NCBI GenBank assembly: GCA_946479475.1
Contig: CAMLGG010000008.1
Location: forward strand, 1 to 44,778
DNA: 44,778 bases
Reading direction: 5' to 3'
Source: an uncultured Ideonella sp.
GTDB taxonomy: Bacteria; Pseudomonadota; Gammaproteobacteria; Burkholderiales; Burkholderiaceae
The notes beneath the pieces were generated by a model. It had not been told where the DNA came from. It was given only the letters and a program-made list of their open reading frames with translations, and ran no database searches. A program made the position numbers and the translations under genes. The first letter of the stretch is position 1. The number at the start of each line of letters is the position of its first letter. Shown in pieces: positions 23,419-32,954 of this stretch.

Positions 23419-24611
23419 TGGAAGGCTACCTGCTCGACTGGGCCAACCTGCTGCTGCGCTGGGCCCACGTGATCACCGCGATCGCCTGGGTCGGCTCGTC
23501 CTTCTACTTCGTCTTCCTCGACGCCAGCCTCACGAAGCCGAGCGATCCGGAGCTGCTCGCCAAGGGCGTCGACGGCGAGCTGTGGGCGGTGCACGGCGGC
23601 GGCTTCTACCACCCGCAGAAGTACCTCCTGGCCCCGAAGGCGCTGCCGGCGCACCTGCACTGGTTCTACTGGGAGAGCTACAGCACCTGGCTGACGGGCT
23701 TCGGCCTGTTCACGGTGCTGTACCTGTTCAACGCCGGCAGCTTCCTCGTCGACAAGTCGGTGCACGAGTGGGCGCCGGCCACGGCGGTGCTGGTGGCGGT
23801 CTGCTTCCTGGCCGGTTTCTGGCTGGTGTACGACGGCCTGTGCCGCGCCTTCGGCGAGCGGCCCGGTGGCGATCGCATCGTGGCCGCGGGCAGCCTTCTG
23901 CTGGTCGTCCTCACCGCCTGGCTGGCCTGCCGATGGTTCGCCGGCCGCGCGGCCTTCCTGCTGACCGGCGCCGCCATCGCCACCGCGATGAGCGCCAACG
24001 TCTTCTTCTGGATCATCCCCGGCCAGCGCAAGGTGGTGGCGCAGATGCGGGCCGGCCAGCCGGTCGATCCGGTGCACGGCCGGCGCGGCAAGCAGCGCAG
24101 CGTGCACAACACCTACTTCACGCTGCCGGTGCTGGCCGCGATGCTGTCCAACCACTACGGCTGGCTCACGCAGGGCGAGAACAACTGGCCGGTGCTGGTG
24201 GTGCTGATGCTGGCCGGTGCGCTGATCCGCCACTTCTTCGTCGCGCGCCACGCGGCCCTGCGCCTGGGCCGCCGGCCGCCGTGGGGCGCCGCCCTGGCCG
24301 GCTGCGTGCTGCTCGTCGCGTTGATGGCCTGGCTGGCACCGGCGCCGTCGAAGCACGGTGAAGCGGCCGTCGCCGTGCCCGCCATCGCCCAGGTGCAATC
24401 GGTGGTCACCCAGCGCTGCGTGATGTGCCACAACGCGCAGCTGCAGAACAAGGGCGTGGCCCTGCACACGGAGGCCCTGGTGCGCCAGCACGCCCAGGCC
24501 ATCTACCAGCAGGCCGTGCTGCTCAGGCAGATGCCGCTGAACAACGCCACCGGCATCACGGATGACGAGCGTGCCCTGATCCGGCGCTGGTTCGAGGCCG
24601 GTGCCCCGTGA
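23418..24611 (+). CDS. puuD: Urate hydroxylase PuuD, membrane-bound with cytochrome c domain
   Basis: A 397-residue protein with about eight transmembrane helices (residues 1-315) and a C-terminal cytochrome c domain carrying one haem motif, CVMCH at residues 334-338, with a later methionine (LLRQMPLNN) as probable axial ligand. The start MEGYLLDWANLLLRWAHVITAIAWVGSSFYF (in segments) and IPGQRKVVAQM are characteristic. PuuD oxidises urate to 5-hydroxyisourate and is expected to pass electrons to the respiratory chain rather than directly to oxygen. It replaces soluble uricase, absent from the window. It overlaps the hydroxyisourate hydrolase stop by one base. Confidence 0.92.
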
Positions 24612-24778
24612 ACTGATCCAACGCGGTGCGTGCCTGCCGCCGCCTGGTTCGATCAGGGGATATTCCCGCCCGACCTCTCCCGCATTCAGGGGGTGACGCC
24701 GTCGTGGCCAAAGGTGGACCATCCCTCTCTTGACGATCCGTTGCCAGTGACGAGGCTGGCGCGGTGGAGGGAAAGAAC

Positions 24779-27700
24779 ATGGTCGACAGGCCAGGGCCGG
24801 CGAAGGCACGCGTTGGCCGAACCGCTCTTCGCGACTGGCTGGCGTGGGCCCTGGCGGCCGGCGCGGCCCTGCTGCTGGGCTCCTGCGGCGGGGGCGAAGA
24901 GCCGGGCAGCCCTGCCCAGGCGCGCGAGCGCGATGCCGGTACGGGCCAGGTGGTCCGGGTTTCCGAGCGCCGCCGCGCGCTCACGGTGCCGGCCGGCCTG
25001 GCCATTCCGCCGGACGCGGGCCAGAAGGGCATGTTCTCGCCGCTCTACAACTGGCCGTTGATCGCCATCCACGCCGCGCTCCTGCCCGACGGCCGGGTGA
25101 TGAGCTACGGGACCAAGGCCGACGGCCAGCAGACGGGATTCTTCATCTACGACGTCTGGGACAGCAGCCAGGCGCCCGACGCCGGCCACCAGACGCTGCC
25201 GAACAACACGGCCGTCGACCTCTTCTGCAGCTCGCAGGTGCTGGTGCCGCTCAACGGCAACCGCAGCCAGCCGCGACTGGTGATCTCCAACGGCGACAAC
25301 TGGGTCGGCAGCGGCACCACCAACACCGGCAACCCCAACAGCACCGTCTTCGACCCGGCCACCAACACCCTGGTGCGGGGGCAGGACCTGAACCGGGCGC
25401 GCTGGTACGCGTCCGCCACCGTGCTGGTCAACGGCGAGGTCTACATCCAGGGCGGCTGGGACGGCACCGACCATCCCGAGATCCGCGGCTCGGACGGCCG
25501 CTACCGGCTGCTCTCGACCGACACCAGCGGCCTGGACTTCTACTACCCGCGGAACTACGTCGCGCCCGACGGCCGCGTCTTCGGCTTCGACACCAACGGC
25601 AAGCTCTACTACGTCAACCCGGCCACGGGCGCGTTGAGCATCGTCGGCCAGATCGGCGACGCCATCATCGGCCAGGACGCCAGCAGCGCGATGTTCCGGC
25701 CGGGGCGCATCCTGCAGTTCGGCGGCTTTTCCGACAAGTCGATCGTGATCGACATCACCGGCGGCGCCCCCGTGATGTCGGGCATGCGCACCATGTCCTC
25801 CCAGCGGCGGCTGGCCACGGCCACGATCCTGGCCGATGGCCAGGTGCTGGCCACCGGCGGCAGCCCGGTGTGGAACGACCTCACCGGCGCGGCGCTCAAC
25901 GCCGAGATCTGGAACCCGCAGAGCGGCAACTGGACGGTCGGGGCCGCCGGCGCCGTAGCGCGGCTTTATCACTCCACCGCGCTGATGCTGCCGGACGCGA
26001 CCGTGCTGGTGGCCGGCGGCGGCGCGCCCGGGCCGCTGACCAACCTCAATGCCGAGATCTACTACCCGCCCTACCTCTTCACCGCCGACGGCCAGGAAGC
26101 GCCGCGCCCGGTGATCGCCGGCACGCCCGACTACCTGCAGATCGGCAAGACGCTGCCCATCGACGTGGCACCCGGCAGCACCATAGCCCGCGTCGTTCTG
26201 GTCAAGACCGGCTCGGTCACGCACGGCTTCAACATGGACCAGCGCTTCGTCGAGCTGCCGTTCCGCACCGAGGGCAACCGGCTTTATGCGCAGGCGCCGA
26301 CGCACGCACCCGATGCACCGCCGGGCTACTACATGCTGTTCGTGCTCGATGCCGCCGGCGTGCCCTCCAGGGCGAAGATCCTCAACCTGGGCGTGGCGCC
26401 GGCCCAGGATGCCCTCGTCACGCCGACCATCACCTCGCCGGGCAACCAGGACACGCCCATCGGCGCGAACGTGGACCTCGCCGTGAGTGCGAGCGACCCC
26501 AACGGCGACGCGCTGATCTTCAGCGCCGCCGGCCTGCCGCCCGGCCTGTCGATGAACGCGAACACCGGCCACGTCACCGGCACCCCGACCACCAACGGCA
26601 GCTACAACGTCGTGCTCGCCGTCACCGACGGCTACAACAACGCCAGCGTGCCCATCACCTGGACGATCAGCGGCAGCCTGCCGCTCGACCTCGACCCGCT
26701 GCCGCCGCCCAGCGGCAACATCGCCGGCAACCAGCTCGACGTGAGCGCCACCGCGAGCGGCTACCAGGTGCAGTTCAAGTGGAATTTCGGCGATGGCACG
26801 GGCGACACCGCCTGGTCGTCCGACGGCCATGCCAGCCATGTCTACGCGAAGGCCGGCCTGTTCAACGTCACCGTGACGGTGCGCGACGGCTACGGGCAGC
26901 AGGTCGTGCAGGGTTGGGTGCAGCGCGTGCAGCTGCCGACCGGCGGGCCGCTGCCGGGCCAGTCCACCTCGCTGCTGGCCGAGTTGCCGGCGGGCGGCGG
27001 CAACGCGCGCCTGTGGGTCGTCAACCCGGACAGCAACAGCGTGAGCGTGTTCGATGCGTTGACGCGCGCCAAGCTGGCGGAAGTGGCCGTGGGCGCGGCC
27101 CCGAGCACGCTGGCCCGGGCGGGCGACGGCCGCATCTGGGTCACGAACAGCCGCGGCGCGAGCCTCACGGTGATCGACCCGGCCGGCTTCAGCGTGGCCG
27201 CGACCATCCAGATGCCGCGCGCCTCGCAGCCGCAGGGCATCGTGATGTCACCCTCGGGTGCGCAAGCCTACGTCACGCTGGCCGCGACCGGGCAGCTGCT
27301 GCGCCTGGACACCGCCACCTTCGCGCAGACCGGCGCCCTGGCGCTGCCCGGCCCCCAGCCCGGCGGGATGGCCATCAGCGGAGACGGTGCGCGGCTGTAC
27401 GTTTCGCGCTTCGTCACCGCCCGCCTGCCGGGCGAGGAGACGGCGACCATCACGACCACGCCGTCGACCGGCGGCGAGGTCTGGATGGTGGACGCCGCCG
27501 CGATGAGCCTGCAGCGCACCATCGTCCTGCAGCACAGCGAGCAGCAGGATTTCGAGAACCAGGGCCGCGGCATCCCCAACTACCTCGGCGCGCCGGCGCT
27601 CAGTCCGGACGGCAGCCAGGCGTTCGTGCCGAGCAAGCAGGACAACGTCAAGCGCGGCCAGCAGCGCGACGGCCAGGCGCTGAACTTCCAGAACACCGTG

Positions 27701-29266
27701 CGGGCCATCAGCTCGCGCATCCTCGTGGCTTCGCAGCAGGAAGACCTCGCGGCCCGGATCGACCACGACAACGCCGGCCTCGCCAGCGCCGCCCTCTTCG
27801 ACCAGACCGGCGTGCTGCTGTTCGTCGCGCTCGAGACCAGCCGCGAGGTGGCGGTGCTGGACGCCCACGCGCGGCAGCAGCTGCTGCGGCTGGACGTGGG
27901 CCGCGCGCCGCAGGGCCTGTCGCTCTCGCCCGACGGCCTGACGCTGTTCGTCTCCAACTTCATGGACCGCACGGTCAGCGCCTTCGACCTCAAGCCGCTC
28001 ATCCAGCAGGGCCTGCTCAGCATCCCGCCGCTGTCGGCGCTCAACACCGTCGCCGCCGAGCCGCTCACGCCGGCGGTGCGGCTGGGCAAGCAGATCTTCT
28101 ACGACGCCCGCGACCCCCGCATCGCCCGCGACGGCTACCTCAGCTGCGCTTCCTGCCACCGCGATGGCGGTGGCGACGGCCGGGTCTGGGACATGACCGA
28201 CGCGGGCGAAGGCCTGCGCAACACGATCAACCTGCGCGGCCGCGCCGGCATGGGCCACGGCCCCCTGCACTGGAGCGCGAACTTCGACGAGGTGCAGGAT
28301 TTCGAAGGCCAGATCCGGCGCCTGAACGGCGGCACCGGCCTGATGAGCGACGCCGCCTTCCTCGCCGGCACCCGCAGCCAGCCCCTGGGCGATCCCAAGG
28401 CCGGCCTCAGCCCCGAGCTCGATGCGCTGGCGGCCTACGTCTCCTCGCTGGCCGGCTTCGAGCCCAGCCCCTGGCGGCCGGCCGGCGGGCAGCTCAGCGC
28501 CGCGGCAACGGCAGGCAGGTCGGTCTTCCAGTCCGCGCGCTGCGGCGCCTGCCATGGCGGGACCGCGTTCACGCTGTCCGCCACGCTGGGCCCGCAGGAC
28601 ATCGGCACGATCAAGCCGACCAGCGGCCAGCGCCTGGGCGGCCCGCTCACCGGCATCGACATCCCCACACTGCGCGACGCCTGGGGCAGCGCGCCCTACC
28701 TGCACGACGGCTCGGCGTCCACCCTCGACGCCGCGGTGCTGGCCCACCGCGGCGTGAGCTTCAACGGCACCGACCTGGCCAACCTGGTCGCCTACCTGCG
28801 CGAGATCGGCAGCGAGGAGACGGCCGCGCCTATGCCTGGCACCGGCCTGGCGGGCAGCTACTTCAACAACAAGAAGCTCACCGGCACGCCGGTGCTGCAG
28901 CGCACCGAGGCGGTCGATTTCGACTGGGGCACCGGCGCGCCCGGAGCAGGCGTCCGCGCCGACAACTTCTCGGCCCGCTGGACCGGCCTGGTGGAGGCGC
29001 CCGCGACCGGCAACTACTTCTTCCAGACCGTGTCGGACGAGGGCGTGCGCCTCTACGTCAACGGCGCCCGCGTGATCGGCAACTGGAAGGCACACAGCTC
29101 CGCCACCAACACCTCGAAGAAGGTGGCGCTCGTCGCCGGCCAGCGAGTGGCGTTGACCCTGGAGTACTACGACGGCACCGGCGCCGCCGAGATCCGCCTG
29201 CGCTGGAAGCCGCCCGGCAACACGACCTACGCGCCCATCCCGGCGGAGCGGCTGTTCGTCGACTGA
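24779..29266 (+). CDS. Lipoprotein fusing galactose-oxidase-like copper oxidase, Ig/PKD, YVTN propeller, di-haem peroxidase and PA14 domains
   Basis: A 1495-residue exported lipoprotein: signal with lipobox LLGSC around residue 40, after GGAGGGAAAG before the ATG. Residues 94-541 are a galactose/glyoxal-oxidase propeller with C-terminal DUF1929 domain. The copper-radical residues align by eye: Cys150 and Tyr210 (thioether cofactor), Trp227, Tyr397-His398 in RLYHSTALMLPD, and His482 in SVTHGFNMDQR. Then come a putative Ig domain (550-631), PKD (640-719, KWNFGDGTGD), a YVTN-type propeller (741-1077), a di-haem cytochrome c peroxidase-like region (1091-1350) with CASCH at 1123 and CGACH at 1255, and PA14 (1356-1495, GSYFNNKKL). 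The oxidase type makes an aldehyde and H2O2; the peroxidase type reduces H2O2. Substrate and anchoring side are unknown. Confidence 0.85.
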   Translation: MVDRPGPAKARVGRTALRDWLAWALAAGAALLLGSCGGGEEPGSPAQARERDAGTGQVVRVSERRRALTVPAGLAIPPDAGQKGMFSPLYNWPLIAIHAALLPDGRVMSYGTKADGQQTGFFIYDVWDSSQAPDAGHQTLPNNTAVDLFCSSQVLVPLNGNRSQPRLVISNGDNWVGSGTTNTGNPNSTVFDPATNTLVRGQDLNRARWYASATVLVNGEVYIQGGWDGTDHPEIRGSDGRYRLLSTDTSGLDFYYPRNYVAPDGRVFGFDTNGKLYYVNPATGALSIVGQIGDAIIGQDASSAMFRPGRILQFGGFSDKSIVIDITGGAPVMSGMRTMSSQRRLATATILADGQVLATGGSPVWNDLTGAALNAEIWNPQSGNWTVGAAGAVARLYHSTALMLPDATVLVAGGGAPGPLTNLNAEIYYPPYLFTADGQEAPRPVIAGTPDYLQIGKTLPIDVAPGSTIARVVLVKTGSVTHGFNMDQRFVELPFRTEGNRLYAQAPTHAPDAPPGYYMLFVLDAAGVPSRAKILNLGVAPAQDALVTPTITSPGNQDTPIGANVDLAVSASDPNGDALIFSAAGLPPGLSMNANTGHVTGTPTTNGSYNVVLAVTDGYNNASVPITWTISGSLPLDLDPLPPPSGNIAGNQLDVSATASGYQVQFKWNFGDGTGDTAWSSDGHASHVYAKAGLFNVTVTVRDGYGQQVVQGWVQRVQLPTGGPLPGQSTSLLAELPAGGGNARLWVVNPDSNSVSVFDALTRAKLAEVAVGAAPSTLARAGDGRIWVTNSRGASLTVIDPAGFSVAATIQMPRASQPQGIVMSPSGAQAYVTLAATGQLLRLDTATFAQTGALALPGPQPGGMAISGDGARLYVSRFVTARLPGEETATITTTPSTGGEVWMVDAAAMSLQRTIVLQHSEQQDFENQGRGIPNYLGAPALSPDGSQAFVPSKQDNVKRGQQRDGQALNFQNTVRAISSRILVASQQEDLAARIDHDNAGLASAALFDQTGVLLFVALETSREVAVLDAHARQQLLRLDVGRAPQGLSLSPDGLTLFVSNFMDRTVSAFDLKPLIQQGLLSIPPLSALNTVAAEPLTPAVRLGKQIFYDARDPRIARDGYLSCASCHRDGGGDGRVWDMTDAGEGLRNTINLRGRAGMGHGPLHWSANFDEVQDFEGQIRRLNGGTGLMSDAAFLAGTRSQPLGDPKAGLSPELDALAAYVSSLAGFEPSPWRPAGGQLSAAATAGRSVFQSARCGACHGGTAFTLSATLGPQDIGTIKPTSGQRLGGPLTGIDIPTLRDAWGSAPYLHDGSASTLDAAVLAHRGVSFNGTDLANLVAYLREIGSEETAAPMPGTGLAGSYFNNKKLTGTPVLQRTEAVDFDWGTGAPGAGVRADNFSARWTGLVEAPATGNYFFQTVSDEGVRLYVNGARVIGNWKAHSSATNTSKKVALVAGQRVALTLEYYDGTGAAEIRLRWKPPGNTTYAPIPAERLFVD

Positions 29267-29272
29267 GCGCGC

Positions 29273-32257
29273 TCATTCCTCCGCCTGCCCGGCGGCGCGC
29301 GAAGGCGAGGTGACCGCTCGCAGCGTGGCCACCAGCCGGTCGATCTCGATCGGCTTGGCCACGTGGGCCACCATTCCGCAGGCCAGGCAGCGGGCCCGCT
29401 CCTCGGGCATCGCGTGCGCCGTCTGGCCGACCACCGGCAGGCCGGGCGCCATCGCCAGGATGCGGCGCGTCGCCTCGAAGCCATCCATGACGGGCATCTG
29501 CACGTCCATCAGGACGGCGTCGAAGCCCTCCGGATCCGCCCCCACCTCGTGCACGGCCGCGCCGCCGTCCGCGACCAGCCGGACCTGCGCCCCCGCGCGC
29601 CGCAGCAGCTGCTCGATGACCAGCTGGTTCACCGGGTTGTCCTCTGCCACGAGCAGGCGCAGGCCGGCCAGCGGATGGTCGCCCACGGCCAGTCCGGTGC
29701 GTGCCTGCGGCGCCGGCGCCCGCGTCTGTCGAAGCGGCAGCCTCAGCTCGAACTCGCTGCCGCGGCCAAGGTCCGAGCGCACGGCGAGCTGCCCGCCCAT
29801 CAGCTGGGCCAGCCGGCGGCTGATCGCCAGGCCGAGGCCGGTGCCGCCATAACGGCGGGTGGTCGACGAATCGGCCTGCCGGAAGGCCTCGAACAGCTGG
29901 GCCTGCTGCTCCTCGCTCATGCCGATGCCGGTGTCGCTGACGCGGAAGACCAGGGCGTCGCCGTCCCGCCCGACCCAGGTGCGGATGCTGCCGTGGCTGG
30001 TGAACTTGACGGCGTTGGACAGCAGGTTGGCGAGGATCTGGTGCAGCCTCAGCGGATCGGCCAGGCAGGCGGGCGGGAGGCCGGCCCCGTGGGCGACCTC
30101 GAGCCTCAGCCCCTTGGCTGCCGCGCTTTCGCGCACCAGGGCGACCGCGCCGTCGGTCGCGGCCACCGGGTCCACCGGGATCGACTCGATGTCCAGCCTC
30201 TGCGCCTCGATCTTCGAGTAGTCGAGCACGTCGTTGACGACGCCCAGCAGCATGCGGCCGGATTCGAGGATGCGGGCGTAGCCGGCCTGGGCGGGCGTCC
30301 CGGCGGCCTGGTCGAAGCCAAGCTGCGCGAAGCCCAGGATGCCGTTCAGCGGGGTGCGGATCTCGTGGCTCATGGTCGCGAGGAACTCGCTGCGTTGTTG
30401 CGCCACGCGCTCGGCCTGCAGGCGGGCCGCCTCCCTGACCTGTTCGAGCGCACGCCGCTCGGAGATGTTGCGCACGACGGCCACGACCTCGCCGTCGCGC
30501 GTGGGCAGCAGGCGGGCCTCGAAGTGCCGGACCGCGCCTTCCCAGGGCATCGCGTACTCGACCGCGCACATCGCCGCGCCCTCGGCCACCCGTTGCAGCG
30601 CTCCGGCGAAGGCCGCCCCGGCTTCGGCCGGCAGCAGCTCCGGCATGCGTCGGCCGGCAAGGGCTTCGGGCGGTACCGGCAGGTCCTCCGGCCGGCTGGC
30701 GCGATGGTCGAGGATGGTGCCGTCGGCCGCGAGGCGGAAGTACAGGTCGGGCAGGGCCTGGAAGACACTGTTGAGTTCGGCATTGCGCCGCGAGACCTCC
30801 TGCTCCAGGTGCTGGGCCTGCTCGGCCAGCAGGCGCGCCGCCCGCCGCTGCGGCGTGATGTCGATGAAGCTGCACAGCATGCAGTCCTCGCCGCCTATGT
30901 TCACCCGCACGGCGGAGAAGGCCATCTCGCGAATGCCGCCGTCGTGCAGGCGGAAGCTCGACTCCACGCCTTCGACATGCCCCGTCTCCTGCAAGCGCTG
31001 CAGGGTCTGCACGCGCAAGCCGTGGTCGCACCACAGGCCGAGGTCCACGCCGCTGCGGCCGAGGACCTGCTCGCGGTCGAAGCCGAACATCAGCAGCCAG
31101 GCGCGGTTGACGTCCGCGAAGCGCTGGTCGCTCATCAGGCCCAGGGCCATGCCGATCGGGCTGGTCTGGAACAGCACCGAGAAGCGCGACTCGCTCTGGC
31201 GCAGGGCCTGCATGGCCTGCTCCCTCGTGGCCTCTGCCTCGGCCGCGCTCCAGGCCAGGCCGAGCTGGCTGCCCAGGCGCGCGAGCAGGGCGACCTGCTC
31301 GTCGTCGAAGAAGTCGGCCTGGCGCGAGTAGACCAGCAGCACGGCCCGCGTCTCGCCGGCGACCTCGATCGGAAAGGCGCCCAGGGCCATCAGGCCGAAG
31401 CGCCGGGCGATCTCGCGCCAGGGTGCCACGCCGGGTTCGTGGACGAAGTCGCGCGTCACCTGGGGCCTGCCTTCGCGCCAGGCGCGCCCGCCGGGGCCGC
31501 GGCCGTGCGGGTCCTGGTCGATGGAGATCCAGGCTTCGTCCGTGTATGCCACGGCGTCACCCGCCGAGGCCACGGGCCGCAGCCGGCGGGTGCGCAGGTC
31601 GGGCTCGCCTATCCAGGCCAGGGGCAGTCCGCTGACCTTGACGACCACCTCGCAAACCTGCTGGAAGAGCTGGGAGCGGCCGGGCAGGGCGGCGATCAGG
31701 CCGTTGACCTCGGTGAGCACCTGGTACAGCCGGTTCAGGCGCAGCAGCCGGCGTTCGGTGCTGCGCTGCACGCTCATGTCGCGCGCCACGCCCAGCACGC
31801 CCACGACCCGGCTGGTCGAGTCGCGCAACGGCGTCTTGATGACCTCGTACAGAACGCTTTCACGGCCACCCGTCCCGGGCATGGGCTGCTCCAGGCGCAC
31901 CGGCCCGTCGGCCTCCAGCGTGGCGGCGTCGTTGCTGCGGAAGGCCTCGGCCAGCGCCGGCGTCGTGAGATCCCTGTCGCGGTGGCCGAGGATCTCGGAC
32001 TCGGACCGGCCGAACAGGCGCGCCAGGGCCGGGTTGCAGAAGGTGTAGATGCCTTGCAGGTCCTTGACCCAGACCAGGTCGGGCAGGGTGCCGACCAGGG
32101 TCAGCAGGCGCTGCCGCTCGTCCACGGCCTCGCGCGTGCGCCGGGCCACGACGCGCCGCATGGAGATCGCCCACAGCAGCCCGAGCAGGGCCAGCACCGC
32201 GGCAATGCCGGCGGCCAGCGCGGCATGGCTCAGGAGGACGCCGTACAGCGCGGCCAT
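29273..32257 (-). CDS. Hybrid sensor histidine kinase with PAS and GAF domains and receiver
   Basis: A 994-residue protein: one N-terminal membrane helix (about 8-32), PAS (47-175), GAF (185-345), PAS (355-480), a further PAS-like segment (500-615), HisKA with SHEIRTPLNGILGFAQ and phospho-acceptor His631, HATPase with NLLSNAVKF, DTGIGM and GGTGLGLAI, then a receiver domain (850-975) with VLMDVQMPVMDG and phospho-acceptor Asp918. No Hpt or output domain is attached, so a separate phosphotransfer partner is expected. The single helix without a periplasmic loop suggests sensing through the cytoplasmic PAS/GAF domains. It converges on the oxidase-peroxidase gene with seven bases between stops; a functional link is not shown. 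Confidence 0.9.
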   Translation of the reverse strand: MAALYGVLLSHAALAAGIAAVLALLGLLWAISMRRVVARRTREAVDERQRLLTLVGTLPDLVWVKDLQGIYTFCNPALARLFGRSESEILGHRDRDLTTPALAEAFRSNDAATLEADGPVRLEQPMPGTGGRESVLYEVIKTPLRDSTSRVVGVLGVARDMSVQRSTERRLLRLNRLYQVLTEVNGLIAALPGRSQLFQQVCEVVVKVSGLPLAWIGEPDLRTRRLRPVASAGDAVAYTDEAWISIDQDPHGRGPGGRAWREGRPQVTRDFVHEPGVAPWREIARRFGLMALGAFPIEVAGETRAVLLVYSRQADFFDDEQVALLARLGSQLGLAWSAAEAEATREQAMQALRQSESRFSVLFQTSPIGMALGLMSDQRFADVNRAWLLMFGFDREQVLGRSGVDLGLWCDHGLRVQTLQRLQETGHVEGVESSFRLHDGGIREMAFSAVRVNIGGEDCMLCSFIDITPQRRAARLLAEQAQHLEQEVSRRNAELNSVFQALPDLYFRLAADGTILDHRASRPEDLPVPPEALAGRRMPELLPAEAGAAFAGALQRVAEGAAMCAVEYAMPWEGAVRHFEARLLPTRDGEVVAVVRNISERRALEQVREAARLQAERVAQQRSEFLATMSHEIRTPLNGILGFAQLGFDQAAGTPAQAGYARILESGRMLLGVVNDVLDYSKIEAQRLDIESIPVDPVAATDGAVALVRESAAAKGLRLEVAHGAGLPPACLADPLRLHQILANLLSNAVKFTSHGSIRTWVGRDGDALVFRVSDTGIGMSEEQQAQLFEAFRQADSSTTRRYGGTGLGLAISRRLAQLMGGQLAVRSDLGRGSEFELRLPLRQTRAPAPQARTGLAVGDHPLAGLRLLVAEDNPVNQLVIEQLLRRAGAQVRLVADGGAAVHEVGADPEGFDAVLMDVQMPVMDGFEATRRILAMAPGLPVVGQTAHAMPEERARCLACGMVAHVAKPIEIDRLVATLRAVTSPSRAAGQAEE

Positions 32258-32324
32258 CGGCCGATTACAGCATCGGCGATTTGTGACGACAACCGGGCGG
32301 CTCCGGAGGGCGCCCGCGGCGGCG

Positions 32325-32858
32325 CTACTGCTTCACGCCGCGGCGAGCGGCCATGTCGGCCGACATCGCCGCACGCTCCGCCTCGCCGGCGCGGGCCGCC
32401 GACGCCGGGAACGCGAGCCCGTCCTCCAGGGCGAGATGGCTGTCGTGCAGGCGGCAGAAGCCATCGGCGGCGGCCTGCAGCGCGTCCAGATCGGGCGCCT
32501 GGCCGCCTGCCACCTGCTGGAGCAACGCCGCCAGCGGCGGCCACAGGGCAGCGAACTCGGCGTGGTCGGCGGCCATGCGCCCGGCGGCCTCCTGCAACGT
32601 CGCTTCGCCGCTGGCGCGCAGGAGCGGCAGCAGGTGGCGCTCCTCGTCCTGGTGGTGCAGCGGCGCGGCGATGCCGAAGTAGCGCAGCACGTCGCGCGCG
32701 GCCGAGGCGGCCTGCTCGTCGGCGCCATGCCGGCGCGCATGGGCGATCAGGCGTTGCAGGAGATCCAGCGACCGGCGCACGCGATCGTGGCACGCGGCCA
32801 GCAACTCGAAGGGCTGGTCGAATCCCGCGGCGGGCGGCGTGTTGAGCAGGGAAGGCAT
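32325..32858 (-). CDS. Hemerythrin-like (HHE) domain protein
   Basis: The 177-residue helical protein carries a hemerythrin-type di-iron pattern: His24 in LAACHDRVRRSLD, His68/His69 and His75 with acidic residues between in LHHQDEERHLL, a histidine in MAADHAEF, and H-x-x-H-x-x-x-E in RLHDSHLALEDG. Such proteins bind oxygen or nitric oxide, or help repair iron centres. The gene is divergent from the Crp/Fnr-type regulator at 32955 with an FNR-type box between them, suggesting oxygen- or NO-responsive expression. The ATG at 32858 is the first good start in the frame. Confidence 0.8.
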   Translation of the reverse strand: MPSLLNTPPAAGFDQPFELLAACHDRVRRSLDLLQRLIAHARRHGADEQAASAARDVLRYFGIAAPLHHQDEERHLLPLLRASGEATLQEAAGRMAADHAEFAALWPPLAALLQQVAGGQAPDLDALQAAADGFCRLHDSHLALEDGLAFPASAARAGEAERAAMSADMAARRGVKQ

Positions 32859-32883
32859 CGGACGATTGTCCAGCGCCCGTCGA

Positions 32884-32897
32884 TTGACGTGGCTCAA
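32884..32897. promoter_or_regulatory. FNR/DNR-type box TTGAC-N4-CTCAA
   Basis: TTGACGTGGCTCAA is a 14-bp inverted repeat with the spacing of FNR-family sites (TTGAT-N4-ATCAA), differing at one position in each arm. It lies in the 96-base gap between the hemerythrin gene and the Crp/Fnr-type gene, 26 bases upstream of one and 57 upstream of the other. Which regulator binds it is inferred. Confidence 0.5.
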
Positions 32898-32954
32898 GCC
32901 GGCGCATGGCCGTCTGCACGACAGTGCGATCGCTGCCCAGGACGAATCGTGAAC

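Noticed and set aside
24612..24778. TTGACG near 24730 as the -35 of the oxidase-peroxidase gene
   Set aside because: No acceptable -10 hexamer lies 16-18 bases downstream, so I cannot support a promoter there.
24844..29313. A second plus-strand frame almost as long as the oxidase-peroxidase gene
   Set aside because: Frame-shifted reading of the same GC-rich DNA; it is Arg/Pro/Ala-rich and lacks the haem and copper motifs that are in the chosen frame.
29363..32845. A plus-strand open frame of about 1160 codons opposite the hybrid kinase
   Set aside because: Antisense to a protein with unmistakable HisKA, HATPase and receiver motifs; its own translation is low-complexity and matches nothing.
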